Positions 46,692 through 62,746 of a stretch of 64,000 nucleotides of DNA are shown in pieces; within the stretch, counting starts at the first letter, position 1; each line of letters begins with the position of its first letter. Both the position numbers and the translations under genes were made by a program. The DNA is taken from positions 744,001-808,000 of the forward strand of contig JAEBUN010000015.1 of assembly GCA_023014365.1 (NCBI GenBank). The letters are read 5' to 3'. The stretch is from Lepiota brunneoincarnata (taxonomy: Eukaryota > Basidiomycota > Agaricomycetes > Agaricales > Agaricaceae). The notes below the pieces were generated by a model, which worked only from the letters and a program-made list of their open reading frames with translations, was not told where the DNA came from and did not search any database.

Positions 46692-47797
46692 TTAGATTGC
46701 ATACTTCTGCGTCCACTCCCGGCTCACCCGCTGTGCATCTGCCTCGTTCTCCTTGTAGTGCTTCGCCACATCTGTCGCAAGAGGGTCATCTGGATTCGGG
46801 GCACTCAACAAAGCCTGTATGGACAGTAACACTGTCCTGATCTGCAGTGCAGGGGACCATTTGTCTGCAGAGAACAGTTCTAGCGACCGCAACTCCCTAA
46901 CGAAATTTACGCACCTTTGAGGATATCCAGGCAGATCCGACCCAGTTTGTCTGCAGGGACCAGCCAGTTCATTTCCGCCCATTCTCTCAATGTCCGTGCT
47001 CACCGATATTAGGATGATATATCTTCGTCAGGAACCGAACCTTGGGCGGTGCCATTGGGTACTCCTCCGGGAGGAACAACTCCAGCTTAAACTTGCCATC
47101 TAAACAACCCCATAATCAGCTAGAAATCCAAACACCCCTTGGTATGACATACGCTCAAAAGGGCTCCCTCCTGGCCCTTCAATCGTCACATCGAAATACC
47201 GGAGATTGTCCTCATGTGGGGCTGCGGATATTCCAGGAGCGGGGTCAGCGACGAGGCGCTCAGTTTCCTAGATCCAGGCAAAGGCGAGTTCCGAGGGTGA
47301 TAGAGAAGAAGAACCGCATGTCAACTCACTCGAATCCAAAGCGAAGAGAACACATTCCACGAACCTTGATAATTCTCTGTATATCCATATCCAATCATCA
47401 GTGGCCACCCCAATGTGCATGTGCATGTGCGGCGATACATGAAACCCAAATTTATCACCGCAAGCAAGGACATCCCAGAAAGAGTACAATGATTCATAGG
47501 AAATGTTCCAAATCGCAAGTAAGGTGTGCCCCGGATGCATAAATGGCAAGTCCAAGGGAGCACCCAGATTCCCCATCGCATCGCGATATCATCATCCCGT
47601 TAAGATATCCATAGCACGGTGTACATCCAAACCATCACCCGTGGAATACCCGTACAATGAAAGGGAGAAACAGCAGCATTCCAAAACCACAAATCAAATA
47701 TCCGATTCGCGTGAACAATAACCCAGAACCACAGGAAACCCGTGAGTCAGGGTCAACGGCGTTCAACAACACACACCTTTGGTAAAGCTGTATTCAT
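46692..47797 (-). CDS. UBC13: ubiquitin-conjugating enzyme E2, Ubc13
   Basis: E2 that, with an Mms2/Uev1 partner, builds Lys63-linked ubiquitin chains in DNA-damage tolerance. Exon 1 (47797-47777) encodes MNTALPK. A 12-nt exon (47376-47365) encodes RIIK. The exon from 47267 encodes [20 protein letters not shown] and [13 protein letters not shown]. Then come [31 protein letters not shown] and the active-site exon [11 protein letters not shown] (Cys in RICLD). The last exon is [20 protein letters not shown] to WTQKYAI, stopping at 46692. All phases agree and the total is the standard E2 length of about 152 residues. Introns are unusually long at the 5' end (about 400 nt for the first). The neighbours are an F-box-like protein downstream and a RING-H2 protein upstream, all on one strand. 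Confidence 0.95.
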
Positions 47798-48203
47798 CTC
47801 TCCAAGTTATCGACGAAAAGATCTCGAACTGCGGGATTGCAAAGTGGCCCAGTGGGAGGTGTGGTGTGGTATGGACACCTCGTTTCTCCTCTCGTAATCT
47901 CTTCTACGACCACAGCACACAGTCAATCCCTAGTTACTGGCTCGGAACGTGCAATACGTACCCTCGTGGAGCACCTGCTCAGGAGATGGAATGGTGGTCA
48001 AAAGAGACGTTTGTGATAGGGCTCAGCGTAACCGTCCTTCGAGTCCACATCAGGCAACGCTGACTCATCTTATCTAAATTAGTCTCGCCACCCATAGAAC
48101 TACATGCTATTGAGATAGAGAGAGCGATACATAGCAAAAACATTAATGCAGGGTCAGAGATATAGAGAACCACAAGCAAACGAACAGCGCATGTAGAGAT
48201 CTT

Positions 48204-51200
48204 TTAGAAAAACGGCCCAAGCCTTGTGCTAGAGTTTGGGCTGGGTCCAAATCCACCGGCATTAGCACTACCACCACTCTGACCAGGGTTGCCAGAGCTG
48301 GAGCCAGAGCCGGAACCAGGGCTGCTATTACTGGGCCCATCCCTCCTCGAGAACATCCTGTGTCTAGGACACCTCCCCGATCCTCTCTGGGGCGGAGGCT
48401 CGACCTCGCTACGGCACACAGGACATGTGTTGGCGCCCTTCAACCATTGCTACGTCAAATAATCAGAACTCGGTACTAAAGAAAGTAGTACAGGACAGTA
48501 CGAACCTCCAAGCACCCTTATGTAGCCAGTGTGCACACTGGCCCGGCTTCATCACCATGTCGTCGGGGCCGTACTGTGAATCGTCAGGGCCTACTCGAGA
48601 GAAAGATTCTCAAGACCCACCTCGTCCAAACAAATCGGACACTTAACGTCGCTCTGGGTACCTGCCCATTCCTTGTACTTGGCACTCTGCAATCTCTTCA
48701 GCACTGCTTCAGGCGTCGAGCGCGGCTTGACCTCTCCAAGTGCCGCCTGAAGCGAGAGCAAACTTTCATATGAGGCATCAAAGTCCTCGTCATTCTAAAA
48801 CGCACAGGCATGCATTAGCTCCCAATCGCGGTTCGTGTTCGAATTTCATTGAGCGCTTACCATATAATCACCTGGGTCCACAATCCCTCTCCTGGGCAGG
48901 GCCCCGAACCTGTTCGCCATCCCAAACCCAAATCGCTGCAACACCCTCTCCCTCATGAGCCCTCCAGCCCCTCCTCCACTCCTACCTCCGCTTGTATTTG
49001 GACCAGAGCTAGTCGCATCCCTCTCGAAAGGCATCGCTCCCAACCTCAAATTCATACTCATCCTCCTCCTGGTAGGACTCTGCGCCGAACTCTGGCTCTC
49101 CCGCCGTTCTCTCGAACCCTGATACGATCTAGGCATAACCATATCCTCCTCACTCTCGCTGCCTCTATCCTCTTCTGGATTCATGATAATTTCCCGCCAG
49201 CTCGGATTCATTCTCCTTCTGCCACCCAACTGCAAAATTCCACCATTACCGGGACTAGCACTCGTATTTCTGTTGGCACTAGCAGCTTCTGCCATTAAGA
49301 CCGAGGCAGCTTGAACGCCCCGGTATTGAAGCTGTTGCTGTTGCTGTTGCTGCTGCTGATACATCTGCTGCCCGTATCTCCACCTCGGCACATGTCCACT
49401 ATCGCCACCAGTATCAGCACTCCCATTCTGACTTTGTCCATGGTGCTGGCCCTGGTTCCTATTCTGCCCTCGCCCACTCTCAATCCTATATCTCTCCAGG
49501 AATTGCATCGACCGTCCCACGCTCAACCCATCAGCGCTCAACACTCCAATCGCATGCTGCAACCCCTCTATTTCCCCGCTCCCTCTCCGATTTCCAACAC
49601 CAGAACCGGAACCAGGATCAGGGCCGGAACCGGGACCGGACATCCCAAACACAGACCTCGTAGGTGAAGTCTCAAGCTGGGACAACGACACTTGTAGTGA
49701 CGACGAAGATGAGGACCCCGACGACGACATGGCGGAGCTCGGTTCTACTCCACCTGAACCATGGTGCCGGAATTGTTGGTATTGCTGGTACATCTCCCTC
49801 AATCGACTTTGTCTCTGCAGCGCTGATTGCTCTCGTAATTCCTCGGACAACTGAAGAAATTCTCGTGTATGGGATAGTGAATTCAAGGGTTCCTGTACTT
49901 CGGACCTCTCTGCAGCACCCTCATTCTCAAATGCTAGCGGAGGTATCACCGGTGGTTGTGTCGTTGCTGCACTCGTATGACTCCTATGTCCAGGCACGAA
50001 ACCGGAGCTGGGGGGACCAAAGGTGTACGTAGTGCTAGGTGAGAATGGTAGGGGAGAGGTCACCGGCACGGATCGGGAGGACACTGCTGCCGAAGGAGGG
50101 GGCAGCGGCGGTAGTGGTAGTGGTGGGACGGATGATGCCAATGCTGCATACTCGCGCGCTCTTGAAGCCAACGTTTCCATCGTGTTCCTGAAGGGACCGG
50201 GAGCAAAGAGGGCTGGATCAATGATATTACTTCCCTCTGGACTTGGATTTGCACGAGTGCTCGGATTAGAATCAGATAGGGAAAAAGGGCGTGAGGGTTC
50301 AGGTGAGGTTTGTGACGGAGGTCCAAAAAGATCCGGACGTGCTCTCATCAACGCACTCGACCCAAAACTCGTGAAAAAATTATTGTCAGTTCGCTAAAAC
50401 TTGGTGAGCCTCCGGATCGGGGGAATGAGTCGAAAAGCACACTTACATTCTCGACTCCCCTCCCCTCCTCGTCGATATCCATCTCATCCCTCCCCTGTTC
50501 ATCGCCCTCTCTAACATCAAATGTACCCTCACTTCTCCACCTCGGTCTCCCCCTCTGCGCCTCGGCGGCCATCCCATCCCTCATATTCCCTAACCTCTCA
50601 GCCAGCCTCTGTAAGCGCCGTTCCTCAGAGTTGTTCATGCCTCGATGTTGGGTTTGATTCCGTGTCAATGTGAGAGGTGATGAGCCATCAAAGTGATCGG
50701 TGGAAGAGGATAAGAATCCTGACGAGCTAGAATTGAAAGTCATGGCTGAAGCAGGCGGTGACGAGAATGCAGATGCTGGGATGGATGTCGGGGGTGCGGC
50801 GTTCTCCTGACTAGTCCCCGATCCCAAAACATCAAACAAGCCTCCAAGACCAGGTGAAGGCAGCTCTGTATCCAAGAACATTCCTCTCCCTGTACCAGAG
50901 GTGCTTCCAGACCTATACGACTCAGCGGACAGGGAAGAGCCAGATGAAGATAATGAAGCAGACGACCTGGCATTCCTTCGTTGCTGGTCCCCATAACTGA
51001 GGGTGAACCGCGTGCCAGGGGTAGCACCAGGAACAGGAGGATTGGCGTCAAGCCCCAAAGTCGCCAACACCTCGTCCTCGCTGGAGCCCGAAAAATGACT
51101 CCTCGGATTCGTGCTCGTGTTCGCGTGTGCGGAAGCCATAGACCCTTCGGACCACGATGCACCCCTCCTATGTCCGTCCCCAGTCAACGTGGCACGCGAA

Positions 51201-54200
51201 TCGTCTCTTTCATATCGGAAATTTTCGCTGACAGGATGCGCACTCCTTACGGAGTAGTACCTCGGCCTTGGAGGTGGAGGTTGTACACCTGGGTACATCG
51301 ACACACCCGTGCTCTGCCCTCGACTCTCGCCCTGCATAGAGTTCTGACTCTGCAAATCCTGATTCCTCGGTGGCAATCCCAAGCCACCAAACGTCCCAAA
51401 CGGCCCCCCAACAATCGGTAATCTCTGCTGATTTACCCTCTGTGTTTGGCTTTGTGAATGTGAATGTGTGTGCATTAACACAGGCCGCAACGGTGTCTGT
51501 GTTTGTGATTGTGTTTGTTCACGGGCCTGTGAACGTAACCACCGAGTTGCGAGCGGCGCCTCTACTCTTTCCATCCTCCCGCTCGCACCTTCGCGGTTGC
51601 CCCATGCACCTACTACCTCTTCCCTCAGATCCTCATCCTCGGGATCTGCGACCCTCGAGAAAATCCCGCCCGAAAGATTCGAGGACAATACTTCAGGATT
51701 CGAAGAAAAAGACGATCTCCTCCCTCGGATTCCATCAAGTCGTCTGGACAACTCCGCTCTCGCTGTCCTCCTTCGTATCTCAGCCAAGTTCTCAGCTACA
51801 AGGGAGTTACTTGAGACGACACGCGTAGGTACGCGATATCGATGACGGTGAGAGAACGAGGATGGTGCCGTTGAGTCTATGTTGGCAGTTGGTACTGTCA
51901 TTTGTTCAATGGTAGGTGTCTGTGGTCCAGTCGTAGTAGAGGGGGAAACGCCATGGATAGTTCCGGTGTTGACGTGGTTCGTGCTGATGGTACCATCGTT
52001 GGTATCTCCTAGGATGAATCCTGTTGAATCATGGTTGGTGCCACTGGGGGTAAAGTTGGCATTGAGCACAGAGTTATTCAAATTGAGGTTGAGAGTGATG
52101 CTTGGCGGTAGCGAAGCATTTGTCGATGTTCCCGCAACTGGCTGCCGAGGCTCTCGAGATTCCGGACTAGGAGTGAGACGGGAGTGTAAATGCCTAGTGG
52201 TGTTTGGTGAAAAAGACAGCCGATTTGTGCCAGTGGGGGGTCTTTCTAGTTCAAGCTCAGGGTGGCGGTTGAAATGAAGGCGCGGATTGCTGGGCACTGC
52301 GAGGGAGGGCGAAGAAATATGTCTCGGAAGCCTGATCGTCGGAGTCCCCAGATGTTAGCCTTGAAGATGAGGGACCCGAGGAGTGATAAGGAGGTGAAGA
52401 TGGCGAGAACAAATTTGAGGAAAAGGTAAGTTGATGAGTATGCGATGGGGACGAAGAAGATAAAGGCGGAGATGCAGCCGATGCAGCCGAGGAACCAGCC
52501 GATGCAGATGAGGAGCCAGCCTCGTTTGTAGACATGGAGGTAGAACTGCGTTCGCCTGTCCCGCAGTCAGCTTAATCCCCCAAGGAGAATGGGACAATAA
52601 CTCACTGAACAGACTTCGCCTCAAACCTGAGGACCCATTACTCACAGATGACCAGGTAGGTCTTCTCACCCAATCACTATCTGGATACGAGCTCGTGAGC
52701 ACCCCACCAACAAAAGACAGAGAAAGGGCTGACTGAGACTCGAACGAAGAGGAGTCGACGACGAAGGAGAGGGCCCCAGGGACCAAGGTAGACTTTCTAC
52801 TCCTCCCCTCTCAGTATCGGATTCCATATCAACATCCATCACGATACTATCACGTTCTCTTTGTAGCCTGCCAAAACCAGAGGGGCCTCTCACTGCTTTG
52901 ATTTTTGTCAGAGTACACCTCTGTGCTCGGTAAAGGCACACTTACAAGTATCATTGCGTTGTCCTTCTCGTTGCTCCAATCCCAAGTCGATATCAGAGCT
53001 AAGAAAACCTATGGGAAGGGATTGGTCGGTGCACCCAAGAACAAAGAACAGAGTAATTACCAGCCAAAACATCTTCCTCCCAGCTCCTCCCACCACTCCC
53101 ATTACTCTGAGTTTGCGTCTCCGCCGTCCCAGGGCGTGACTCTGGACCAAAATCTGATCCAGAAGTGGAGGCGGGATGATCAGACCCGGCAATTGAGATG
53201 GAGCCAGATTCACGAGTGCTAGGTCTAGAAACATTCGCACTTGCCTCCTCTAACCAGGCATAGAACCCACTCAATGAAGGCGATGGGAGCCGTACCTCCC
53301 CCAACCTCTGTACTCTGTGTCTTCCCCCCTGTGCCTCATGTACATCTAAATCCCTCTGCCATACCTCGCTGTCCCTATCCGTCAATATGGGAGGTAACGT
53401 GGGTGGAGCATCATTGACATTCGTACTGGTAGCAGCACCCGTGCCGGCAACGTGAGGGGCTTGAACTGTAGCCTGAACTGGTTGAGGTGGAAGTGCTAAG
53501 GGAAACACTTGAGGCTGAACCATCACTCGGACCAGTAGCATGACCCTCATCTCCCGGGACAAGCCCAGGAACCAAGGGCGAGGAGGGTGATCTAAGAGCC
53601 TCCAAAGCCGAATCGAGCCGATCTCGGAACGGTGGGTCAGGGTACGCAAGTTCCGTCTCCTCCTCGTCCTCTTCATCCTCCGCCTCGCCGTCGTGATCGC
53701 CTTCATCCACGCGGCCATCCCTATCTCCTATCCCAAAAGAGGACCATACCGAGTTCGACAGCTCTATCCTCGGAGGTACATCGCCCACCACAACAGCACT
53801 CCCAGGACTGATGCCTATCTTCACCATCTTCACCTTCATCACTGCTATCACCACTGTCAACCCCAGCACGGGATCCCCCGAGTCCCAAGTTAGCCTGCGT
53901 GTGAACGCGTGCAGTGGCAATGTGTATTGATAGGGAACTATCACTTCCACCGGTCGTAGCTGAAGCACGGTGGTCTGATCCTAACGGGTCTGAAATCTCT
54001 CGTGAGACGTATAGAAACGTAGATATTTCAAAGAACATACCACGCATTGAGGGGCTCCTCGTGCCAACAGTCACAGATGGATTTGAAGTACCAAACAACC
54101 CCCTCTCCTCCTCTTCCTCCTCTTGCAGAGAGCTCAGCTTGAAGCGGAGGCAACCTCGGTGGGGACGCGTTGGGCCTCCCACTCCCAAGAGCGGAGAACA

Positions 54201-55075
54201 GGCCTCGGTGGCGTATGGGGATGCCTCAGTGCAGCCATCGCGCTCTCAAACGTATTATACCTGTCCATTGTGACCCTAAACCTCTCTCCTGCCGCACCCG
54301 AAAGAAGGGGTGTGGGCGCAGTTGAAATGGTACCCGTAGAGTTAACCATTGTACTTGAAATCGCAATTGTAGGACTCGGGGTTGGGTGTGCATAAAGGGA
54401 TCTCGATGGGTGTGATAAGTGGTCTGGTCCCGTTCCTGACGAGGTCCCCGAGCCCGAACCCGAACTTGAGGCTGGGATGGGGAGAGGCAAGTCCTCGTCG
54501 TCCTCTAGCAAAGGGATATCTGACATCTGAACATCATCCAACCTTGGCGTCGGCAATCGGGGCGGGAGGGATTCGTGTGTCGGTAAGGAAGTAATGGTGG
54601 CAGTCGTAGTCGTAGTAGAAGTCGTAGTAGAAGTAACACTAGTCGTCGTAGCCGCAGATGTCAAAGGAGCAGCAGCACTCGCTGTCAAGTTTTGTCGGAT
54701 AGAAAACCCTGTTCCGGTTGACGATGTTGATGAAGTAGTGGTGTTCGTCGAAGTTGGGGACAGGGACAGGGACAAGGCCAAGCTCGAAGTTGACGATGAG
54801 CCCGAGGCACTACTTGCAGTGTCGCTCGCACCCTCCTCTTCCTCTTCCTCCTCGCGACCAACGGTGCCCGAGTCCCCACTTCTCTGTCTTTTGTTCCTGT
54901 TCCTGCCCCCTTGCCCAGCCATCCGTCTGCCAGGCGTAACCCCGGCGCCACCCCCAGTTACCTCCTCGTCGTCGCTCTCGGCACCCCCGAAGAGCTCTTC
55001 AAACGACCGCTTAAAGGAGGTATTGGCTGACAAGGAGAGCCTCAGCTGCAACGCGCGGCCCTCGTCTGCGGGCAT
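48204..55075 (-). CDS. large disordered protein with C-terminal RING-H2 domain (probable E3 ubiquitin ligase)
   Basis: The start at 55075 opens MPADEGRALQLRLSLSANTS, then an acidic Ser/Thr-rich region and RYNTFESAMAALRHPHTPPR. Most of the next 5 kb is low-complexity Ser/Gly/Asn sequence in several exons (54188-53721, 53718-52999, 52941-52597, 52535-50460, 50390-48862). The C-terminus is folded: ASYESLLSLQAALGEVKP, KYKEW, then the RING-H2: CPICLDE, an intron, MVMKPGQCAHWLHK, an intron, QWLKGANTCPVCRSEVEP, and a Gly/Ser tail ending at 48204. Zinc ligands fit C-x2-C...C-x-H-x2-H...C-x2-C. The codons between LHK and QW are one base short for the expected Cys-Leu-Glu, and joins near 54150 and 53450 also change frame. 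One gene spanning the whole interval is the best reading; two genes cannot be excluded. The adjacent E2 is suggestive but proves no pairing. Confidence 0.66.
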
Positions 55076-55205
55076 GTAGAGTGAAGAAGATCAAGATGGT
55101 TGTGAGTGTGACATATTCCCTCCTCCTATATACAGCCATGCCTTGTCCAGTGGTATATCCTATCCTATTCTATCCTACCCTATCTTATACAATACCACGC
55201 ACCCA

Positions 55206-57728
55206 TCACGCAGTATCATGTCTCTTCAGCGCCGACGGCCGTCCAGTCAACCTCCGGCCTCGCGCAATTCTCTCCGCAAGCCTCTCCACTACACCCCCCT
55301 CTCCCACAATCTCCTCCTCCTCCAGCGTCTTCTTGATCAGTGACTCCATGTCCTCCCCCAACGAGTCCCCACTCCCCCGCCGCATTGACGAATGCATGCT
55401 CTGAATTGACCGTGTCTGCTCGGGGTTAAATTGTGGCAGCCTCTCATTAAGTAGATCCGAACGACGCCTGTGTGTTTATGAGGGCCATGAGGTAGGATTT
55501 GAAAGTACAATAAACCACATACGCATCAGCAAATGTCCGAATACTTCGATTGATCTTGGCGCCCTGCACATTGAGTGCATCAGGACCCGTTCTCGCTGGC
55601 GCCCCAACACCTGTCGCCTCATCCGCCACAAGCTCTGTCGCATTCTCCGCCTCTTCACTACAATAGGGAGTCAGCACCACCAGTCGGCCGCCGATAAAAA
55701 GCTGTGTTTGTCACGCACCGCAGAAGTTGGAACACCTTCTGCATCCTTCCAACTGCCAAAATCTTGTTCTTGATTTGCTGCCTCCTCGCGGCTAATTCGG
55801 CTGCGCTGGCCTCCTCCTTCCCTTCCTCGCTATCAGAGTCTGTGTCCACAAGCTCTTCCTGGCTGCAAATACTCAATATTGCTAACAGCATCTCCGTAAC
55901 TAAGACCCCCCCGTCAGCACGAAAAAAAAAACAGCTAAAATCCAGGTGGCTCACTCTTTGCACCAACAAACGGCAGACTCCATGTAAACGCATCCATAAA
56001 GTTCGGCAGCCAATACGGGTGCGGGCTGGAATTATACTGTCTGATGGTGATGTTCTTGTTCGCATATTTGAGCACTGCCGCACGATTATGATACACGTCC
56101 AAATAGTTCGGCGCAGAAAAAATCGTAATAACAGACGGGAAATTCTTCTTTGGAGTTTTCCGATGCATCGTATACCTACCCAACCAGACCCCATCAGTCA
56201 AAGAACCCCCAAATCCCAAACCCAGAAACAACACGCACCCAGAATCCTGTGCCTCGTGTCCCCGGATAATGGTCAATAAATTGTTCCTCTCCAAAAATTG
56301 GCACACAGCGTCATACCTAGGGATACATCAGTTCTTCATTTCGCGCCTAGCAGCACAGCAAAAACCACTCACGTAAAATAAAACGAGCATCCCCTCGTTG
56401 TATTCGGTAAAAAGGTAGCCCCACGAGCAAGCGCAGGCCCATGCGTTGACGGCTCCTGTTCATGCCCATACGTAGCCACAGGATCCGACCATAGGAGATC
56501 GCACAATAGCCCATGAGAGCCAGGTTCCTGGAACCTATTCATCTGAGGGCTCCTCTTAGCATCATGGTGGTGCGGGAGAGAAAAGGGACGTACGCGATTG
56601 AGATCATTCAGGTGTACAAGGGAAGGCGAGATGCCCCCATGTACACAGAAAAATTTACCATCCACCAACGCAGCCACCGGAAGCGCGCAAAATGATTTAA
56701 TGCACGCCTCGTACACAAGGGGGGTGTACTTGTGTAGACCTAACCTGATCGTTAACAAAGCCGGCGCGTGAGTTGAGAGAAAGATATGGACGCACACTCG
56801 CGTCTGAAAGTAAAGTATTCTGTGAGATGCCGGCATTCGTGGTTGCCCCGCAGTAGCACGACCCTTTGCGGGAACCAGATCTTGAGCGCGTAGAGGTATA
56901 GAAGACACTGTTACAAGTACAAGGATTGAATAAGTTGATGAGAAGAAAAGCGGGAAACGCACCTCGATGCCGAAATCCCCACGATCCACATAATCCCCAA
57001 GAAACAGATACGTAGTTTCACCAATACTCCCGCCAACCTCGAACAACTTCATCAAGTCATACTGCACGATGTCAAGGGGACGAATCACCGACGAAAAAGC
57101 CAACTCGCTCACATATTGCCCATGAATATCCCCACAAACTAAAGAAACAACTATGTATCAATCACTACGCACTCAAAGTAACAGAAAACTATACCACCCC
57201 CGCGCACTCACCAGTAATCGGGCTTGACACCGACACCATATTCGGTTCCCGCTCCAGTATTCCCGCGGCGACCTCCAGAATCCACAGTGCATGCGCTTCC
57301 GTCAGCCTTCCCTCCTTGAAAAAATGGTCCTTGAGATAACTAGCGTTCGGTTTCATCTCCCCATGCCCATCGGGCTCGAAAAACTGAGCATCTGTAGGTT
57401 TATGTGCCGCAGGTGGGGGGACCTACAAATTAATCATTGATTATTAACAACCAGTTCTCTCACATATACAGGGACGAAAACTCACTCCTCTGACCTGCCG
57501 CCCAGCCAAATCTGGGCCACCGCCAGCAGGTGTCCCGTCGGGATACCGAGTCTGCGGTATCACGCCTTGTGATTGTTGTGGAGGGTGCGGTTGCGGTTGT
57601 GGTTGCTGTTGTTGTGACGATCGTTGTTGGCTCTGTTGCTGCTGTAATCGCTGCTGATTGCTCTGTGCTTGCTGAACCTGCCTAAACGCATTCCTCTCCT
57701 GCACCGCTCTTGCATTCTTGGGCGCCAT
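55206..57728 (-). CDS. CNA1: calcineurin A, catalytic subunit of protein phosphatase 2B
   Basis: Ca2+/calmodulin-activated Ser/Thr phosphatase. The start at 57728 ([15 protein letters not shown]) leads a Gln/Pro-rich N-terminus, then [20 protein letters not shown]. The metallophosphatase motifs are in order: [61 protein letters not shown] and [19 protein letters not shown]. The CnB-binding helix and linker follow ([16 protein letters not shown], acidic [12 protein letters not shown]). The calmodulin-binding region is [20 protein letters not shown]. The autoinhibitory part includes [13 protein letters not shown], and the C-terminus stops at 55206. About nine exons with conventional introns; joins examined keep phase. 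It is complete, with every catalytic and regulatory element of fungal Cna1. It starts about 450 nt from the end of ARG5,6 on the same strand. Confidence 0.94.
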
Positions 57729-58180
57729 ATTGTCGTGGGGATGAAAATTTTTCGAGTCGGCTGTCACAAGAATCGAAACCTATTTAACTGTGGCGAGCAG
57801 TTCAGGCACCCCCAACAACAGCATCAATTACACACACTCACTGAAATCGATTATCCAAAAAAAAAACGAATCGTCCGAGAGGCTCAAAAGGCTGATGATC
57901 TAGGGACAGCGACGATGATCAGTCCAAGGAAAGGGATATGGGATCTCTTTGCGGATGAGGTGCAACAACGCAGAGGACGCATGTTTGGCAATGTTGCACA
58001 TCTCTCTAAAACAGACGCCCGCGTTACCCAGTCGAGGGGAGAGCAGGTACAGCAAACTTCCCTTCCTCACAGCAGAGCACAGGGTAAAGGAGACGAATGT
58101 GGTTGTGATACAGATGATATATAACATTGTCATTTGTCCGTTGTTGGGATAACGAGGCTGTGCTACGGCGTGCTACATTT
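57729..58180. other. calcineurin A promoter interval
   Basis: About 450 nt between the ARG5,6 stop and the calcineurin start. A plus-strand ORF crossing it (57669-58124) overlaps the calcineurin 5' exon and shows no family features. Confidence 0.5.
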
Positions 58181-61161
<2,981 letters not shown>

Positions 61162-61349
61162 TGAGAAAAGAAAAGATGGTGAGTGAAAAGAACAAGATGT
61201 TGAGTATTAAAACGGGTGTGATTGCACGCTTATTGCTGTTGGCTGTTTCTTGTCCAATTGCGTTAATAGCGCCAAGTCCGTACAATATTGTACACAGGAA
61301 CTATTCATACACGTTGTCCGCATACTACTTACAGTACTGATACAGCAAT

Positions 61350-62195
61350 TCACACACGCCTTGCGGAGATCATTCTCACCAGCGCATCTCTTCTCTTCTG
61401 CAAACACTCAACCCTCACAGTGTCTGCCCTTCTCTCGCGATCCAACTCGACATTTCTTTTCGTGCCCCACCTCCGAATCATCATCTGCTCACGCAGATGG
61501 TTCTCCCAATGCAGATACTTCTCTGCTATCCTGTCATATCTCAGAATCTGATGCTTCTTGGTGATACTCGCTATCAACTGGTTGATGCGCTGCAGTCGGC
61601 GGGAACACGAGGAGAGGATGTGATCCCGTGGATTAAAATATTTTTTGTTCCTTTTCACGGCTCTGCTCCCGTAAGAAACTAGTAACACGACAATGAGACG
61701 GAAACTGACCTCTGCCACCAACGTCGATGGAACGACCACCTGGTACGATAATCTGCCACCCGCTTGCGAAGTCTGCATGTCGACTTAGTCGGACTACCCG
61801 ACGACGGCGGACCAGTTGCAAGAAATGGTAACGGCAGGTCGAGGCGAAAGTGGAGAAGCAAGGGAGAGCGCAGCAAGTCCCGAAGATACAGTCCCGGCCC
61901 CAGTCCCAGCGCTCCCAATCCGTGTGCCAGCACTCGACCACCTGCCCAACCCCGAAACCGACACCGACAACGCCGTCCGTTGCGAACCACTACCTAAACC
62001 TACATCCTCCCATTTCTTAACAGCACTCTCGTTCACGATCGCTGCAATCCGCGCGTTTATCGGCCCGGGCTCCTTGCGCATCAACGAGAGTCGGAGGACA
62101 CTACTCCAACGACACGAAAGCGTGGATTTCTCTCGCCAGCTAACAACCCGTTGGGGCAATGCACAGCAATTAGAAATGCGGAACACCCACACCAC
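61350..62195 (-). CDS. unknown protein, uncertain model
   Basis: Two open stretches that may be one spliced gene. The right one (62195-about 61800) includes INARIAAIVNESAVKKWEDV then Gly/Ser-rich sequence. The left one (about 61680-61350), after an intron ending near 61681, reads a basic helical segment: RLQRINQLIASITKKHQILR, YLHWENHLREQMMIRRWG, LVRMISARRV. The last part looks like a coiled or basic alpha-helical domain that I cannot assign. The frame across 61800 is unclear. It lies head-to-tail upstream of ARG5,6, and its stop is under 200 nt from the ARG5,6 start. Confidence 0.4.
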
Positions 62196-62746
62196 AGGAA
62201 CGTGTGCAATGAGCTGTGGTGGAACAGGCGCTGGGAGCGAGGATCCAACCTCCCCCTTTTATCTGTTTCCCCTCCTGTGCCTGCGGGTAACCAGTGACTG
62301 TGACTTGCATCGGATTAGATAACCGTGATGTCAGGTGTGTGTCATGAGTCATGACCGAGGATTTGATCTTTTGAGTGGCGTTCGTCATTGGCCAGAATCG
62401 GTAAACGGCTAAACATGTCCTCTTCCACTCACACAGTTGTTATCCTGGCTTTTCATGGCTCCCTTGTATAAAAAATAAACTGCCTCGGAGCGTCAATAAA
62501 TGGGAGTCGCATTCGGTGACATGGCAGATGACTAGCGCTGAGCTATTAGGGGGATCAGCGATGTGATCTCTAATCCTAAACCGTGCAAGGCACTACGATT
62601 GCTCGGAACGGGAAACGAGCCCTCGTCGAATTTCTGGGGACTGCAAAATTCAAGGTCGAAATTTGATGACATGACGTTTTGGCAGGCTTTAATCACCTCG
62701 TCCTCCATATATCAACCGCTCTTCTCCTCGCTCTTCCCTCTCCTCC
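62196..62746. other. intergenic, no gene recognised
   Basis: About 550 nt between a possible minus-strand gene and the plus-strand O-methyltransferase, holding the latter's promoter. Nothing else is seen. Confidence 0.5.

Noticed and set aside
49308..50032. Plus-strand ORFs with Leu/His/Pro repeats at 49.3-50.0 kb
   Set aside because: Antisense of the glutamine and Ser-rich exons of the RING gene; frames carry no independent signal.
54594..55079. Plus-strand Val/Ser-rich ORF
   Set aside because: Antisense of the Thr/Ser-rich N-terminal exon of the RING gene.
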